Assembly (NCBI RefSeq): GCF_003721565.1
Contig: NZ_RJJE01000003.1
Coordinates: 62,001-126,000 of the forward strand
Reading direction: 5' to 3'
Source: Rufibacter immobilis
GTDB taxonomy: Bacteria; Bacteroidota; Bacteroidia; Cytophagales; Hymenobacteraceae
Length of the DNA stretch: 64,000 bases
In this document: positions 33,419 through 42,111 of the stretch, in pieces
Position numbering within the stretch: the stretch's first letter is position 1
Layout of the letters: each line of letters opens with the position of its first letter
The notes under the pieces: model-generated
Database searches by the model: none
What the model was told of the DNA's origin: nothing
What the model saw: the letters and a program-made list of their open reading frames with translations, nothing else
Program-made: the position numbers and the translations under genes

Positions 33419-33732
33419 ATGCTTTCTGTTTACCAGCCCCTCCTGCCTGACATGGGTGGAAGGTTAGTTTCAGGAATAATCCCAATTCTGCCGTTTCTCC
33501 CCGCCACGCAGAAGTATATTTCCCTTATTTGACTTTTTCATAGAGCATTCGCCTTAAATCCCCAGATAATTTGTAATTTTGCAGCATTCCCCCATTATTT
33601 TTTATTTAGAAGCTGTTTTAGTGGCAGCCAGCTTTTTGGCGTTTCTTTCCTTCTGGAGTAAGCGTTTATCTGCCCGCTGGCCCAATAGAACACGCAAGAT
33701 TTTTACCTGAATCAGGTGTACGTGCACGAGTA
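33419..33732. other. Gene-free interval before the PAS kinase
   Basis: No gene seen. TAATTTTG at 33574-33581 fits a -7 box, but no TTTG lies at the right distance upstream and it is 150 bp from the start codon. Confidence 0.35.
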
Positions 33733-35934
33733 ATGGAGGAGCCGGAGAAGCAAAAAATCAATTTACAGAATTTCATCCATCTTTCCCGTGAGATGAGTTG
33801 TGCCTTTGACGCAGAAGGCACCTTCCTGTTCGTGAGTAATTCTTGCCAGCAAATTTTAGGCTACCTCCCTGCTGAGCTCATCGGCCGAAAGTTTCTGGAG
33901 ATAATTTACTTTCCAGATTACCAGAAAGTACAGTCTGCCTGGGAGGAAAAATTCTTTTTGGGGGAGGTAGTGGAAACCAGTTACCACTACCTCCGGAAAG
34001 ACGGTAGCCTGGTGCACCTGGAATGGGTCTTGCACTGGGACCGGGAGGAAAGAATCTCTTATTGCGTGGCCCGCGAGCGCACCCAACTGGACCTGACTAC
34101 CCAAAAGCTGCTGGCCGCCGAAGCCCGCTACCGCGCCCTGGCCGACAATGGCTATGACATGGTCAATATTGTGTCTACGGAGGGGGAGTACAAATTTGTC
34201 AGTGATTCTATTACCCGTATTCTGGGCTATCCGCAGGAAGACCTGCTGGGGAAAACCTGCTTTGAGTTTGTGCACCCAGAGGATATTGATTTTGTGAAAC
34301 ACCTCTTTTACCAGTACCTGACCAAGATCAACTCTACAATTGAGAATGTACCTTTCCGGTTCAGGGCCGCCAACGGGAGATGGCATTGGCTGGAGACGGT
34401 GGTCACCAACCAGACCGACAACCATGCCATCAAGGGAGTAGTGCTCAAGTCCAGAGACATCACAGACAGAATTGAGGCCGAACAAAAGTTGAAGGAAAGC
34501 GAGCAGCGCTATAAATCCCTGTTTGAGCACCACCCAGACGCCGTCTTCTCCCTGGACAGAACCGGCCGAATCCAGGGGGTGAACACCAGCGGGTGTCAGC
34601 TTTTGCAACAGGAGGAAAACACCATCCTTCACCACCATTTCAACCGTTTCATTCACCCCAGACAGCAGGCAAATTGCCGCCAGCTGTTCCAGAACAGCAT
34701 TTCCGGCACCTCTTATTACCTAGATACGGTCTTTCTTGATCACAGGGAGCGGAGAATAGACATCAGCCTCACGCTTATTCCTATTCTGGTAGACGGCCAG
34801 GTGGAAGGCATATACGCCATTGTACGGGACATTTCCGTAGCCAAAGAAACGGAACGCGAACTCCAGAAGCTTTCTGTAGTGGCCAGCAAAGTTAAAAACG
34901 GCATTGTGGTCACAGATAAGCATGGGAAGTTTGAATGGGTGAACGAGGCCTTCAGCCAGGAAACCGGCTTTACCCTGGAAGAAATCAAAGGGAAATACCC
35001 CGCAGATGTACTGAGTGGCCCCGAAACTGAAATGGAAGTGCACCGCCGCATCCACCAGAAAGTGAGCGTGGAGAAAGTGCTGGTACGCGAGGAGATTCTG
35101 CGTTACAACAAAGATGGCTCTACCACCTGGCTCCACCTAGAGTTCACGCCTATCTTAGACGAGGCCGGGGAACTGAAACGGGTGGTTTGCATCACCACAG
35201 ACATCACTGAGATAAAGGTGGCGCAGCAGGACCGCATCATGCTCACCGAAGACCTCCTGCGCCAGAACAAAGACCTCCAGCAGTTCGCCTACATTGTCTC
35301 CCATAACCTGCGGGCTCCGGTAGCCAACATTCTGGGCCTGGTGCAGTTGTTGCCCCGCAACCTGGAACACAAGGAAACGGCCGCCAAAATCATCAAGAAC
35401 CTGCACGGAGCGTCTGAACGGCTAGACGGCGTGATTAGAGACCTGAACCAGATCCTCACCATCAGGAGCCAAATGGTGGAACTGAAGGAACCCATTGACC
35501 TGAAGACAGAGCTGCTGGGAGTTATTTCGGGTATTCAGCAGCAGGTGGAAGCCTGCCGGGCCGCCATTTACACCGATTTTTCCGGGGGAAAGGAGATTTT
35601 CTCGGTGCGCAGCTACGTGACCAGCATTTTGCAGAATCTGCTCACCAACGCCCTCAAGTACCGTTCCCCAGACCGGCCGCTGGAGATCAACATCCAGACC
35701 GAAAAAGAGGAAGAGTACCTCTGCTTCCAGATCAAAGACAACGGCTTGGGCATTAACCTGAAGAAAGAGAAAGACAACCTTTTTAAGCTCTACAAGCGGT
35801 TCCACTTCCACACCGAAGGCAAGGGACTGGGCCTGCACCTGGTGAAAACCCAGATGGAAAGCCTGGGCGGCAAGATCTCCGTGGAAAGTACCCCGCAGGT
35901 GGGCACTACCTTCAAACTCTGCTTCCCTCACTAA
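33733..35934 (+). CDS. Cytosolic multi-PAS sensor histidine kinase
   Basis: 733 aa without signal peptide or membrane helices. Four PAS domains: about 15-120 (FLFVSNSCQQILGYLPAEL), 130-250 (YKFVSDSITRILGYPQEDL, with a PAC end TDRIEAEQKL), 255-380 and 385-505 (FEWVNEAFSQETGFTLEEI). Then a HisKA dimer domain with the phospho-acceptor His in YIVSHNLRAPVANIL (about 525) and a HATPase domain (DNGLGI, GKGLGLHLVK). No response regulator is adjacent. It probably senses small ligands or redox state in the cytoplasm. It ends 8 bp before a 52-bp palindromic repeat. Confidence 0.93.
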   Translation: MEEPEKQKINLQNFIHLSREMSCAFDAEGTFLFVSNSCQQILGYLPAELIGRKFLEIIYFPDYQKVQSAWEEKFFLGEVVETSYHYLRKDGSLVHLEWVLHWDREERISYCVARERTQLDLTTQKLLAAEARYRALADNGYDMVNIVSTEGEYKFVSDSITRILGYPQEDLLGKTCFEFVHPEDIDFVKHLFYQYLTKINSTIENVPFRFRAANGRWHWLETVVTNQTDNHAIKGVVLKSRDITDRIEAEQKLKESEQRYKSLFEHHPDAVFSLDRTGRIQGVNTSGCQLLQQEENTILHHHFNRFIHPRQQANCRQLFQNSISGTSYYLDTVFLDHRERRIDISLTLIPILVDGQVEGIYAIVRDISVAKETERELQKLSVVASKVKNGIVVTDKHGKFEWVNEAFSQETGFTLEEIKGKYPADVLSGPETEMEVHRRIHQKVSVEKVLVREEILRYNKDGSTTWLHLEFTPILDEAGELKRVVCITTDITEIKVAQQDRIMLTEDLLRQNKDLQQFAYIVSHNLRAPVANILGLVQLLPRNLEHKETAAKIIKNLHGASERLDGVIRDLNQILTIRSQMVELKEPIDLKTELLGVISGIQQQVEACRAAIYTDFSGGKEIFSVRSYVTSILQNLLTNALKYRSPDRPLEINIQTEKEEEYLCFQIKDNGLGINLKKEKDNLFKLYKRFHFHTEGKGLGLHLVKTQMESLGGKISVESTPQVGTTFKLCFPH

Positions 35935-35942
35935 TTCTGTCA

Positions 35943-35994
35943 TTCTTTGCGTTTAGGGGCTCTTTTTACAAAAAGAGCCCCTAAACGCAAAGAA
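35943..35994. repeat. Palindromic repeat copy 17, perfect 25-bp arms (bidirectional terminator)
   Basis: TTCTTTGCGTTTAGGGGCTC and its complement around AC. The TTCTTT/AAAGAA ends are specific to this copy. It fills almost the whole 68-bp gap between two converging genes. Confidence 0.97.
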
Positions 35995-36002
35995 GGGTTT
36001 GG

Positions 36003-36974
36003 TCATTCTTCGCCATCCTGCCCGTTGGGAAGGGGCAATTCCCGTACGGGCATCACCACAAACTCCTGAATTCGCCAGCTTAGCCCTTCCACTTTCTGGG
36101 TGAGCTGCTCAATCTTGTCTACCAAATCTTGTTCCTGTTTGGGCACCACAAAACCTTCGCCCAGGTAAATGTGGCCTTCCTCGCGCATCCTGAAAGCGTG
36201 TTCTTTGATCCAGGTCTCCCGTTCCAGCACCTCTTTGACTTCCTGGAGCAGCGGATCGTCCTGTTGGTCGTTCACGGTTTTGGGCCGCTCGTCCATGATA
36301 TCAAACACGGCTTGTTTCAGGTTGGTGTACCCGTCTTTGATGATGTCAAACGCAATGATGAGCGCCGCTACTGAATCTGCCCACCACCAGCCCATGCCTA
36401 TGCCGGCCACGCCCAGAATGGCCGCCGCGGCGGTCATCCAGTCGGCTTTGTTCATGTCGGCGTCGGTGTAGAGGTTTTTCTCGTGCAGCTTTTCGGCCAG
36501 GGGCAGCTTCATTCGGCCTAAGATGAGCGCCGGAATGGTGCCATACACCATCACGGCCATCATGAGGTAGCCCAGCCAGACCTGGTGCCCAAAGATCACT
36601 TTCATGCCAATGGTGGGGTGCTCCTGCTTCACCAGGGTGCTGGCGGAGTCAAAGATGAGGAAAGCCCCTACCCCAAACAGGGCCACGGCGCTGCACAGAT
36701 ACGCCACACTCACCACCCGGTGGTACCCGTACGGGAAGTTCTTGTTGGGCGCTTTATGGAACACCCGGGAGGCCACCAGAAATGAAATGGCCGGGGTAAG
36801 GCTCAGGATGTCTTCAAACCAGGCGGTTTTCATGGCCTGGGAGTTGCCCATGGTGGCCATGACCAGCGCCGCCGTTGACAGCAGGTAGAAAATGGTGATC
36901 CACTCCAGCCGCTTGGCTTTCCTGAAATCTTCCTGCAACTCTTTAGGGTACTCAAATCTGTCTATGGGTTTCAT
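36003..36974 (-). CDS. Cation diffusion facilitator family transporter
   Basis: 323 aa. Six membrane segments (first at about 28-45), with the CDF layout including FEDILSLTPAISFLVASRVFHK in helix 2 and NLYTDADMNKADWMTAAAAILG in helix 5, then a C-terminal cytosolic domain (DERPKTVND...). CDF exporters remove Zn, Mn, Fe or Co in exchange for protons. The helix-2 site is not the common HxxxD/DxxxD, so metal choice is open. Its ATG overlaps the stop of the upstream frameshifted binding-protein gene (36971-36974). Confidence 0.85.
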   Translation of the reverse strand: MKPIDRFEYPKELQEDFRKAKRLEWITIFYLLSTAALVMATMGNSQAMKTAWFEDILSLTPAISFLVASRVFHKAPNKNFPYGYHRVVSVAYLCSAVALFGVGAFLIFDSASTLVKQEHPTIGMKVIFGHQVWLGYLMMAVMVYGTIPALILGRMKLPLAEKLHEKNLYTDADMNKADWMTAAAAILGVAGIGMGWWWADSVAALIIAFDIIKDGYTNLKQAVFDIMDERPKTVNDQQDDPLLQEVKEVLERETWIKEHAFRMREEGHIYLGEGFVVPKQEQDLVDKIEQLTQKVEGLSWRIQEFVVMPVRELPLPNGQDGEE

Positions 36975-37454
36975 GGCGTGGCGAGGGTTTTAAGGAAAGG
37001 CTCCTGCTGGTGCAGAAATTTCTCCAGGGCAAGCACAAACGCGTTCTCCCCTTTTATGACTCCCAGCACGTGTTTCTTCTTGCCCTGCTCCAGGTAAGGC
37101 CGGGTGAAGGCTATTTTCTTTTTCCAGGGGGTGTCATGGGTGATGCCGGCCATGACCAGGTGCAGCTTGTTTTGCTCCAGTTCCTCCAGCAGGTTCTGCT
37201 CCGTGTCGTTGCGCCACCTAATGTCGGCCTGCAGGGTTTGGGCGAAGGCTTTCACCAGATCGGGCTCAATGCCGGTGGGGCCGTTGGGGCCTTTCACTAC
37301 CCAGGGCGGGTTCTCTGAGTAGCCCACAATGAGGGTGCCCCCCCGTCACTTGGTCCAAGGTATGCCGAGGATCTTTGGGGTATTGGCCGCACGCTGAAAG
37401 CAGGAACAGCACAAAGGCCAGGAGCGGGATCTTATAGATGGGCGGGTGCATCAT
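36971..37454 (-). pseudogene. Substrate-binding (SBP_bac_3-like) lipoprotein with poly-G frameshift
   Basis: The frame from 37454 gives MMHPPIYKIPLLAFVLFLLSAC, a lipoprotein signal, and runs to DPRHTLDQVTGG. At seven consecutive G (plus-strand C7, 37338-37344) it leaves the frame in which the rest is encoded: TLIVGYSENPPWVVKGPNG, then GIEPDLVKAFAQTL and DTPWKKKIAFTRPYLEQGKK, typical of family 3 solute-binding proteins. Removing one G joins both parts into about 160 aa. That is shorter than full binding proteins (about 250 aa), so it may have been a reduced form already. It overlaps the CDF start, so both are one operon. Confidence 0.8.
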
Positions 37455-37613
37455 GGAGATAAGGGGTCTGGTGGTGAGGCGCTTGTGAAGCGGCAGGAAA
37501 CAGGGCAACCGGATGCCGCCCAATGTCAGCTTTCTGAAATTGCTGTTAATACGGAAGGCTGCGCCCGATGTTTAATCTCCCGCTGCCCCGCGGTGCCCTT
37601 TGGGAGCAGGTTT

Positions 37614-37653
37614 CCGTTTAGCGCCTCTTTTTGGAAAAACAGCCCCTAAACGC
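37614..37653. repeat. Palindromic repeat copy 18
   Basis: CCGTTTAGCGCCTCTTTTT / GGAAAAACAGCCCCTAAACG, with mismatches in the neck. It lies between the binding-protein and LEA-2 genes (divergent). Confidence 0.88.
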
Positions 37654-37833
37654 CCCAGACACCGGTGAAGCCCTCCCCTCCCGCCCGGCGGCACCTCGCT
37701 CTCTTTCTGTTGCTAACCGCAGCCCACACAGGATAAATACTTAATTATCAAACCGTAACCAACTAGTAGCAACTGGTTCCGTTAGCCTTAAGAGCGCTTA
37801 TTTCTGCTTACTTCATCGCCATATTCCCTGCTC

Positions 37834-38781
37834 ATGAAAAAAGGACTCAAAATCACGTTACTGGTGCTTCTGGTACTCTTGGTGGCCGGCGGTATATTCT
37901 TCGCGCTTACGCCCACCCGCAAACTGATCTCGTTCCTGGCCCCGGACATAGACCACCTGCGGGTCACCGATGCGCGGATAAACGAGCAGACAGCCACCAT
38001 GAACCTACTGGCCGAAGTGAAGCCTTCGCTCCTCTCTGGTTTTGTGGACAGCGTGGAATATGAGTTCAGCCTCTACGGCACCCCCATCGCGAAGGGCAAG
38101 AAGACGTTTAGCCGGGCAGAGCAGGAAGGGAAAGCCCAGGTCCTCAAACTCCCCATGACCATGAACCACAACGTGACCCGTGAGCTGGTGCGGAGGCAAG
38201 TGCGGGAAGGCGGCAAGGTACAGGCGCACCTGGAGGCGTACAGTGACCTGCCACTGGTGGGCCCCAGGGAATTTGACATAAACCAGGACCTGGACCTGAT
38301 CATCCCGGCCCTGCCCGGCCAGGAACTGATAGACGTGAAGATCAACGATTTTGGGCTGGACAACATGGCAATGACCATGACGCTGCTCATAGACAACCCC
38401 AACCACTTTGACTTTTACGTGCGGCGCTATGATGTGAAGATGCAGCTCAAAGACCACATGTTCACCTCCGGTAAGCTCAAAAAAGACTACCTCATCAAAG
38501 CCCAAAGCAAAACCCCCATTGACATAGTGGCCACCTCAGACATCCAGAAACCCGTGAAAACCGCGTTCAAAACCATCTTCGGGGACAAAGACTGGCCCTA
38601 CCGCATGGTCACGTACTCGGTGCTGGAACCTAAAAGCGACGTGGTGGGCACCGTGGCCATGGACAACGTGAAAACGGGCTCCATCAACGTGATGCAGCAG
38701 ATGAAGAAAATCATGAAAACGAACAAGGCCCAGAAAAAGGCGGAGAAAGAACAGAAGAAACAGGAAAAGAAAGAAAGTTGA
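37834..38781 (+). CDS. LEA type 2 family protein
   Basis: 315 aa. An N-terminal membrane anchor (LKITLLVLLVLLVAGGIFFAL), then two beta-sandwich LEA-2 units: about 40-150 (DIDHLRVTDARINEQTATMNLLAEVKPS) and about 165-280 (VKINDFGLDNMAMTMTLLIDNPNHFDFYV, with the D/NPN turn typical of the WHy/LEA-2 fold). The last 30 residues are Lys/Gln/Glu-rich. Bacterial members are tied to stress or envelope functions. Monocistronic, with palindromic repeat copy 19 six bases after the stop. Confidence 0.87.
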   Translation: MKKGLKITLLVLLVLLVAGGIFFALTPTRKLISFLAPDIDHLRVTDARINEQTATMNLLAEVKPSLLSGFVDSVEYEFSLYGTPIAKGKKTFSRAEQEGKAQVLKLPMTMNHNVTRELVRRQVREGGKVQAHLEAYSDLPLVGPREFDINQDLDLIIPALPGQELIDVKINDFGLDNMAMTMTLLIDNPNHFDFYVRRYDVKMQLKDHMFTSGKLKKDYLIKAQSKTPIDIVATSDIQKPVKTAFKTIFGDKDWPYRMVTYSVLEPKSDVVGTVAMDNVKTGSINVMQQMKKIMKTNKAQKKAEKEQKKQEKKES

Positions 38782-38786
38782 TTATC

Positions 38787-38824
38787 TGTTTAGCGCCTCT
38801 TTTTGGAAAAACAGCCCCTAAACG
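38787..38824. repeat. Palindromic repeat copy 19, supplies a stop codon
   Basis: TGTTTAGCGCCTCTTTTT / GGAAAAACAGCCCCTAAACG. The right arm overlaps the 3' end of the response regulator gene: its TAG stop (38818-38820 on the minus strand) is the TAG of the repeat motif. Confidence 0.9.
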
Positions 38825-39534
38825 TCCGGCCCGGTTACTTCCAGTTTGTACCCCCGGCCATGCACGGTGGTGATCTTTAGGTGGGCATCTGGTTGCAGGT
38901 ATTTCCGCAGGCGCGAGATGAACACATCCAGGCTTCGGCCCACAAAATAGCCATCATCCTGCCAGAGGCGCTGTAGAATGTCCTCCCTTTTGAGCAGTTG
39001 CTGCGGGTGCTGGGCGAAGAGCCGAAGCAGCTCGGCTTCCCGGTGGGTGAGCGTGTGGGTATGGCCGCCCACGTGCAACAATAAGTTCTGGAACTCTAAC
39101 ACCGATGCCCCAAATCTGATGGTCTCTGCCGGAGCGGGAAGTTTTTCTAAGGGTGCGGGCTGCGGTACCTGGGCGGTGCGGCGCAAGATGGCCTTTACGC
39201 GGTATACCAGTTCCTCCAGCCCGAAGGGTTTGGTAAGGTAATCGTCGCAGCCCAGTTCAAAGCCCTGCAAACGGTCGGCTTTGAGCGCTTTGGCGGTCAG
39301 GAACATGAAGGGCACGTCTACCTGCCGTTGGCGCATTTGCCGGGCCACGGAGAAACCATCCAGCTTGGGCAGCATGACATCCAGCACGCAGAGGTCATAA
39401 CGCGCGGCGGACAGGGCGTTCAGGCCGGCTTCGCCATCGGGGCAGAGGGTCACGGTGTAGCCCGCGCTCTCCAGGCTGTCTTGCAGCAGGAAGCCCAGAT
39501 TGGGATCGTCTTCTACAAGGAGGAGGTGCGCCAT
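38818..39534 (-). CDS. OmpR/PhoB-type response regulator
   Basis: 238 aa. Receiver domain with the acidic pair EDD (8-10), phospho-acceptor Asp52 in LCVLDVMLPK and Lys in FLTAKA; C-terminal winged helix (LTHREAELLRLFAQHPQQLLKREDILQRLW...VFISRLRKYL). It starts 3 bp after the AlkC stop. The likely partner kinase (42112-43392) lies two genes upstream on the same strand. The stop codon comes from a palindromic repeat, so the original C-terminus may have been altered. Confidence 0.95.
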   Translation of the reverse strand: MAHLLLVEDDPNLGFLLQDSLESAGYTVTLCPDGEAGLNALSAARYDLCVLDVMLPKLDGFSVARQMRQRQVDVPFMFLTAKALKADRLQGFELGCDDYLTKPFGLEELVYRVKAILRRTAQVPQPAPLEKLPAPAETIRFGASVLEFQNLLLHVGGHTHTLTHREAELLRLFAQHPQQLLKREDILQRLWQDDGYFVGRSLDVFISRLRKYLQPDAHLKITTVHGRGYKLEVTGPDV

Positions 39535-39537
39535 GGG

Positions 39538-40644
39538 TTACTGAGTTACCGTGAAGTCCAGAGTTTCCCTTTCCTGTCCGTTCACAATCAGTGACAAGCG
39601 GTGCGCCCCCGGGTAATATTTGCGGGTGGTGATGAACCGGAAACTTTGCCTGCGGCTGATGGTCACTTCCTCCACGGGCGCATATTCGCGCTCACTGATC
39701 TTGAACACTTTGCGGGCGAGCGACGCATTGGCTTTCCGGTAGTACACGCCGTACTCCAGTCTAATTTTCTGGGGCAGCGGCGCCAGGTTTTTCAGCACGA
39801 AAGAGAATTGCAGCTCGTTGCCCAGAGCCACCTCCGGGGTGTGCACCTGAAAATTCTGCAAAGCCAGCGGCGCTTCTTTTTCATACCCGAAGTACTGCAA
39901 GACCTGTGTATGCCCCTGTTTGAGTAAGGTGCGGCAACCGTGTTTCACCACCCAATCGGTGTGGGGGCTCTGCCCTTTCCAGCGAGCCAGCAGTTGCAGC
40001 ACCAGTTCCGGGTTGTCTTTGGAGATATCGTTGAGGTTATTAGCCACGCTGCGGCGCACAAATTCTGAGGGATCATTTTTGAGGTTCTCCAGAATGGGCA
40101 ATATGGGTGCCGGGTTCTTCTTCAGAAACGGCAAAGCCATGGCCCAGGGCAGGCGCGGCCGGCATCCTTCGCTGGCCAACCGCCGCACGGTGTGCTGTGG
40201 GTGCGTAGACCAGGCCACCATCTGCTCCATCATCGGTTCGGGGTATTTCAGGAGAAACGGCCTCACCGCAAATTCAGCGCTGATGAACTGCGTGATGTGT
40301 TCCAGCGCGTGGATGGACGTTTGCAGGTCTTCCAACCCAAAAAGCTCCACGTAATCTGGAAAGAACATGAACTCCACGTGCCTCACGGGAAACTGGTCGG
40401 CTTTGAGCTGTTCAATGGTCTGTAGCAGCACCGGCACGGCCTCCGCAAAGGCAGAGGGCAGAAAATGGTGCAGCACCAGGGTCGTGTGCCGCATGCGCGC
40501 TTTCAGTTCTTTGGCTTCCCAGTCTGGGGTAAAAATACGACGGCTGAACTCCTCCGGGTCTACCGCTGGCACCACTTTTTGCAACACCCGCGCGAAAGCA
40601 GAGAAGAACTGGGGCAAGTAGACATCTTTCAGGAGGGAGGCCAT
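39538..40644 (-). CDS. AlkC-like DNA alkylation repair protein
   Basis: 368 aa from the ATG at 40644; a longer form would need a TTG. Residues 1-260 are HEAT-like helical repeats (HTVRRLASEGCRPRLPWAM, DPSEFVRRSVANNLNDISKDNP), as in the AlkC/AlkD DNA glycosylases, and residues 265-368 form an Ig-like beta domain (LGNELQFSFVLKNLAPLPQKIRLEYGVYY), which is characteristic of AlkC. These enzymes remove 3-methyladenine from DNA. It is followed immediately by the response regulator (3 bp), so both are probably translated from one mRNA. Confidence 0.88.
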   Translation of the reverse strand: MASLLKDVYLPQFFSAFARVLQKVVPAVDPEEFSRRIFTPDWEAKELKARMRHTTLVLHHFLPSAFAEAVPVLLQTIEQLKADQFPVRHVEFMFFPDYVELFGLEDLQTSIHALEHITQFISAEFAVRPFLLKYPEPMMEQMVAWSTHPQHTVRRLASEGCRPRLPWAMALPFLKKNPAPILPILENLKNDPSEFVRRSVANNLNDISKDNPELVLQLLARWKGQSPHTDWVVKHGCRTLLKQGHTQVLQYFGYEKEAPLALQNFQVHTPEVALGNELQFSFVLKNLAPLPQKIRLEYGVYYRKANASLARKVFKISEREYAPVEEVTISRRQSFRFITTRKYYPGAHRLSLIVNGQERETLDFTVTQ

Positions 40645-40659
40645 AAGCAGGGGCAATTG

Positions 40660-40698
40660 CGTTTAGGGGCTAATTTCTGGAAAACAGGCGTAAAACGC
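40660..40698. repeat. Palindromic repeat copy 20 (degenerate right arm)
   Basis: GCGTTTAGGGGCTAATTTC then GGAAAACAGGCGTAAAACGC. It lies 15 bp before the AlkC start codon, where it could form a hairpin in the leader. Confidence 0.75.
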
Positions 40699-40731
40699 TA
40701 TTCCTTTTTCCGGTCCCGAATCTGAGGCGGA

Positions 40732-41934
40732 CTACTGGTTCAGGGACGCAAACCACGGCAGCACGTCCAGCATCATGGGTTCAATACTGGTTCTGTGCGT
40801 ACCGCCCTGGATAGGCGTAAACGTGACATTAGTGGCCCCCGCTGACAGAAACTGGTTATACGTGGTCACCGAGGTCTGGTAGAAAACGGCTTCGTCTTCG
40901 GTACCGTGGTACAGGCGGGTACGGGTTTTAGGCACCCAGTCCAGCAGACTGTTCTGGATGAGCGCCTGCTTGAGCACCGGCTCACCGGCAGATACGTTCA
41001 GGTTGGCGTAGAACGTAGGGTTAAACAAATCCGATGGCGAGGTAGTAAGCTCCGCGTTGATCTGCTCCCGGTCTTTGGTGCCGTCCAACAACCCCGGAAT
41101 TTTACCCGCGTACGGCTGCTGAAAGAAATCTGAGTAAGGGCGGTTCCAGTTGTAGGTCACGTTATAGCCGTGTAGGATAAGGGGCAGAAAGGACGGTTCT
41201 GCATAGGTGGGCACGGTGGCAATGGTGCTCATCATCCCCGTCAGATCATAGCCTCCGGCCCCGGCGGCCACCGCCGTTAAGTCTAGGCCATTCGAGGGAT
41301 TTGCCTCAATCTCTTTCTGGGCGGCCAGGGTCACATAACCGCCTTCAGAATAGCCTATCAGGAACAGGTTGTCGTTGGTGGCTACTTTCTCCCGCTCCAG
41401 ATAGAATTTTGCCGCCTTGAGCATGTCTACCACCGCTGCCGCCGAGTGTTCCTCGTCGTAATAAGGGTGCACCAGGTTTTTGGTGGTGCCGTAGCCAATA
41501 AAGTCGGGGATTACGGTCACATACCCAATCGCGGCTAACATCTCAAAGCCTGAGAACCCTCCGGGGAAATTGGAAGGAGCATCGGCATCGGCGAAAATGG
41601 TACCGTGCTGGGCACTTACCACGGCTGGCGGCGACGGGGTGCCCTGCGGAAGGCATAAGAGCCCAGAGGCCTGCACCGGCGTGCCTTTGTACGTGGTGTT
41701 GTACACCACTTGATAGAACGCCACATCATAATTCAGGTACGGTACAAACTGGGAGAAGCCGCCCGTTGCGGCGTACACCTGCAAGGCTGCCTTGGGTAGG
41801 ATACCCAGCGACTTAGCCGAAACAAAATACTGGCTCCCGGCGGGTTGCGGATCTTCCTCATTGGAGGAAGTACAGCTGCTGAATACAAAAAGCGCCAGTA
41901 CAACCCAGCGCAGGGCTAGTAAATTTTTCTTCAT
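40732..41934 (-). CDS. Secretory lipase-like alpha/beta hydrolase (lipoprotein)
   Basis: 400 aa from the ATG at 41934 (MKKNLLALRWVVLALFVFSSC, lipobox Cys near 21). Alpha/beta hydrolase with nucleophile elbow GYSEGG, an oxyanion region SAQHGTIF, and a C-terminal TPIQGGTHRTS that provides the catalytic His. An Asp in the LYHGTEDEAV segment completes the triad. It resembles the secretory lipase/prolyl oligopeptidase group; substrate unknown. It lies between the sensor kinase and the AlkC-response regulator pair. Confidence 0.87.
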   Translation of the reverse strand: MKKNLLALRWVVLALFVFSSCTSSNEEDPQPAGSQYFVSAKSLGILPKAALQVYAATGGFSQFVPYLNYDVAFYQVVYNTTYKGTPVQASGLLCLPQGTPSPPAVVSAQHGTIFADADAPSNFPGGFSGFEMLAAIGYVTVIPDFIGYGTTKNLVHPYYDEEHSAAAVVDMLKAAKFYLEREKVATNDNLFLIGYSEGGYVTLAAQKEIEANPSNGLDLTAVAAGAGGYDLTGMMSTIATVPTYAEPSFLPLILHGYNVTYNWNRPYSDFFQQPYAGKIPGLLDGTKDREQINAELTTSPSDLFNPTFYANLNVSAGEPVLKQALIQNSLLDWVPKTRTRLYHGTEDEAVFYQTSVTTYNQFLSAGATNVTFTPIQGGTHRTSIEPMMLDVLPWFASLNQ

Positions 41935-42111
41935 GGTTACTCCTAATTTATGTTGCTTATGTGACCCAACCACCGCCTCAAGCCTCCCCTACAATCAAGT
42001 TATTCAATAATAACTGAATCAGGCCTTTCAAGCCCACCTTATTTATCTGTTCACAGCTAAATAGTAGCCTTAACCTTAACTGGCAAGACACAAATATGCC
42101 CAGTTGCTGGT

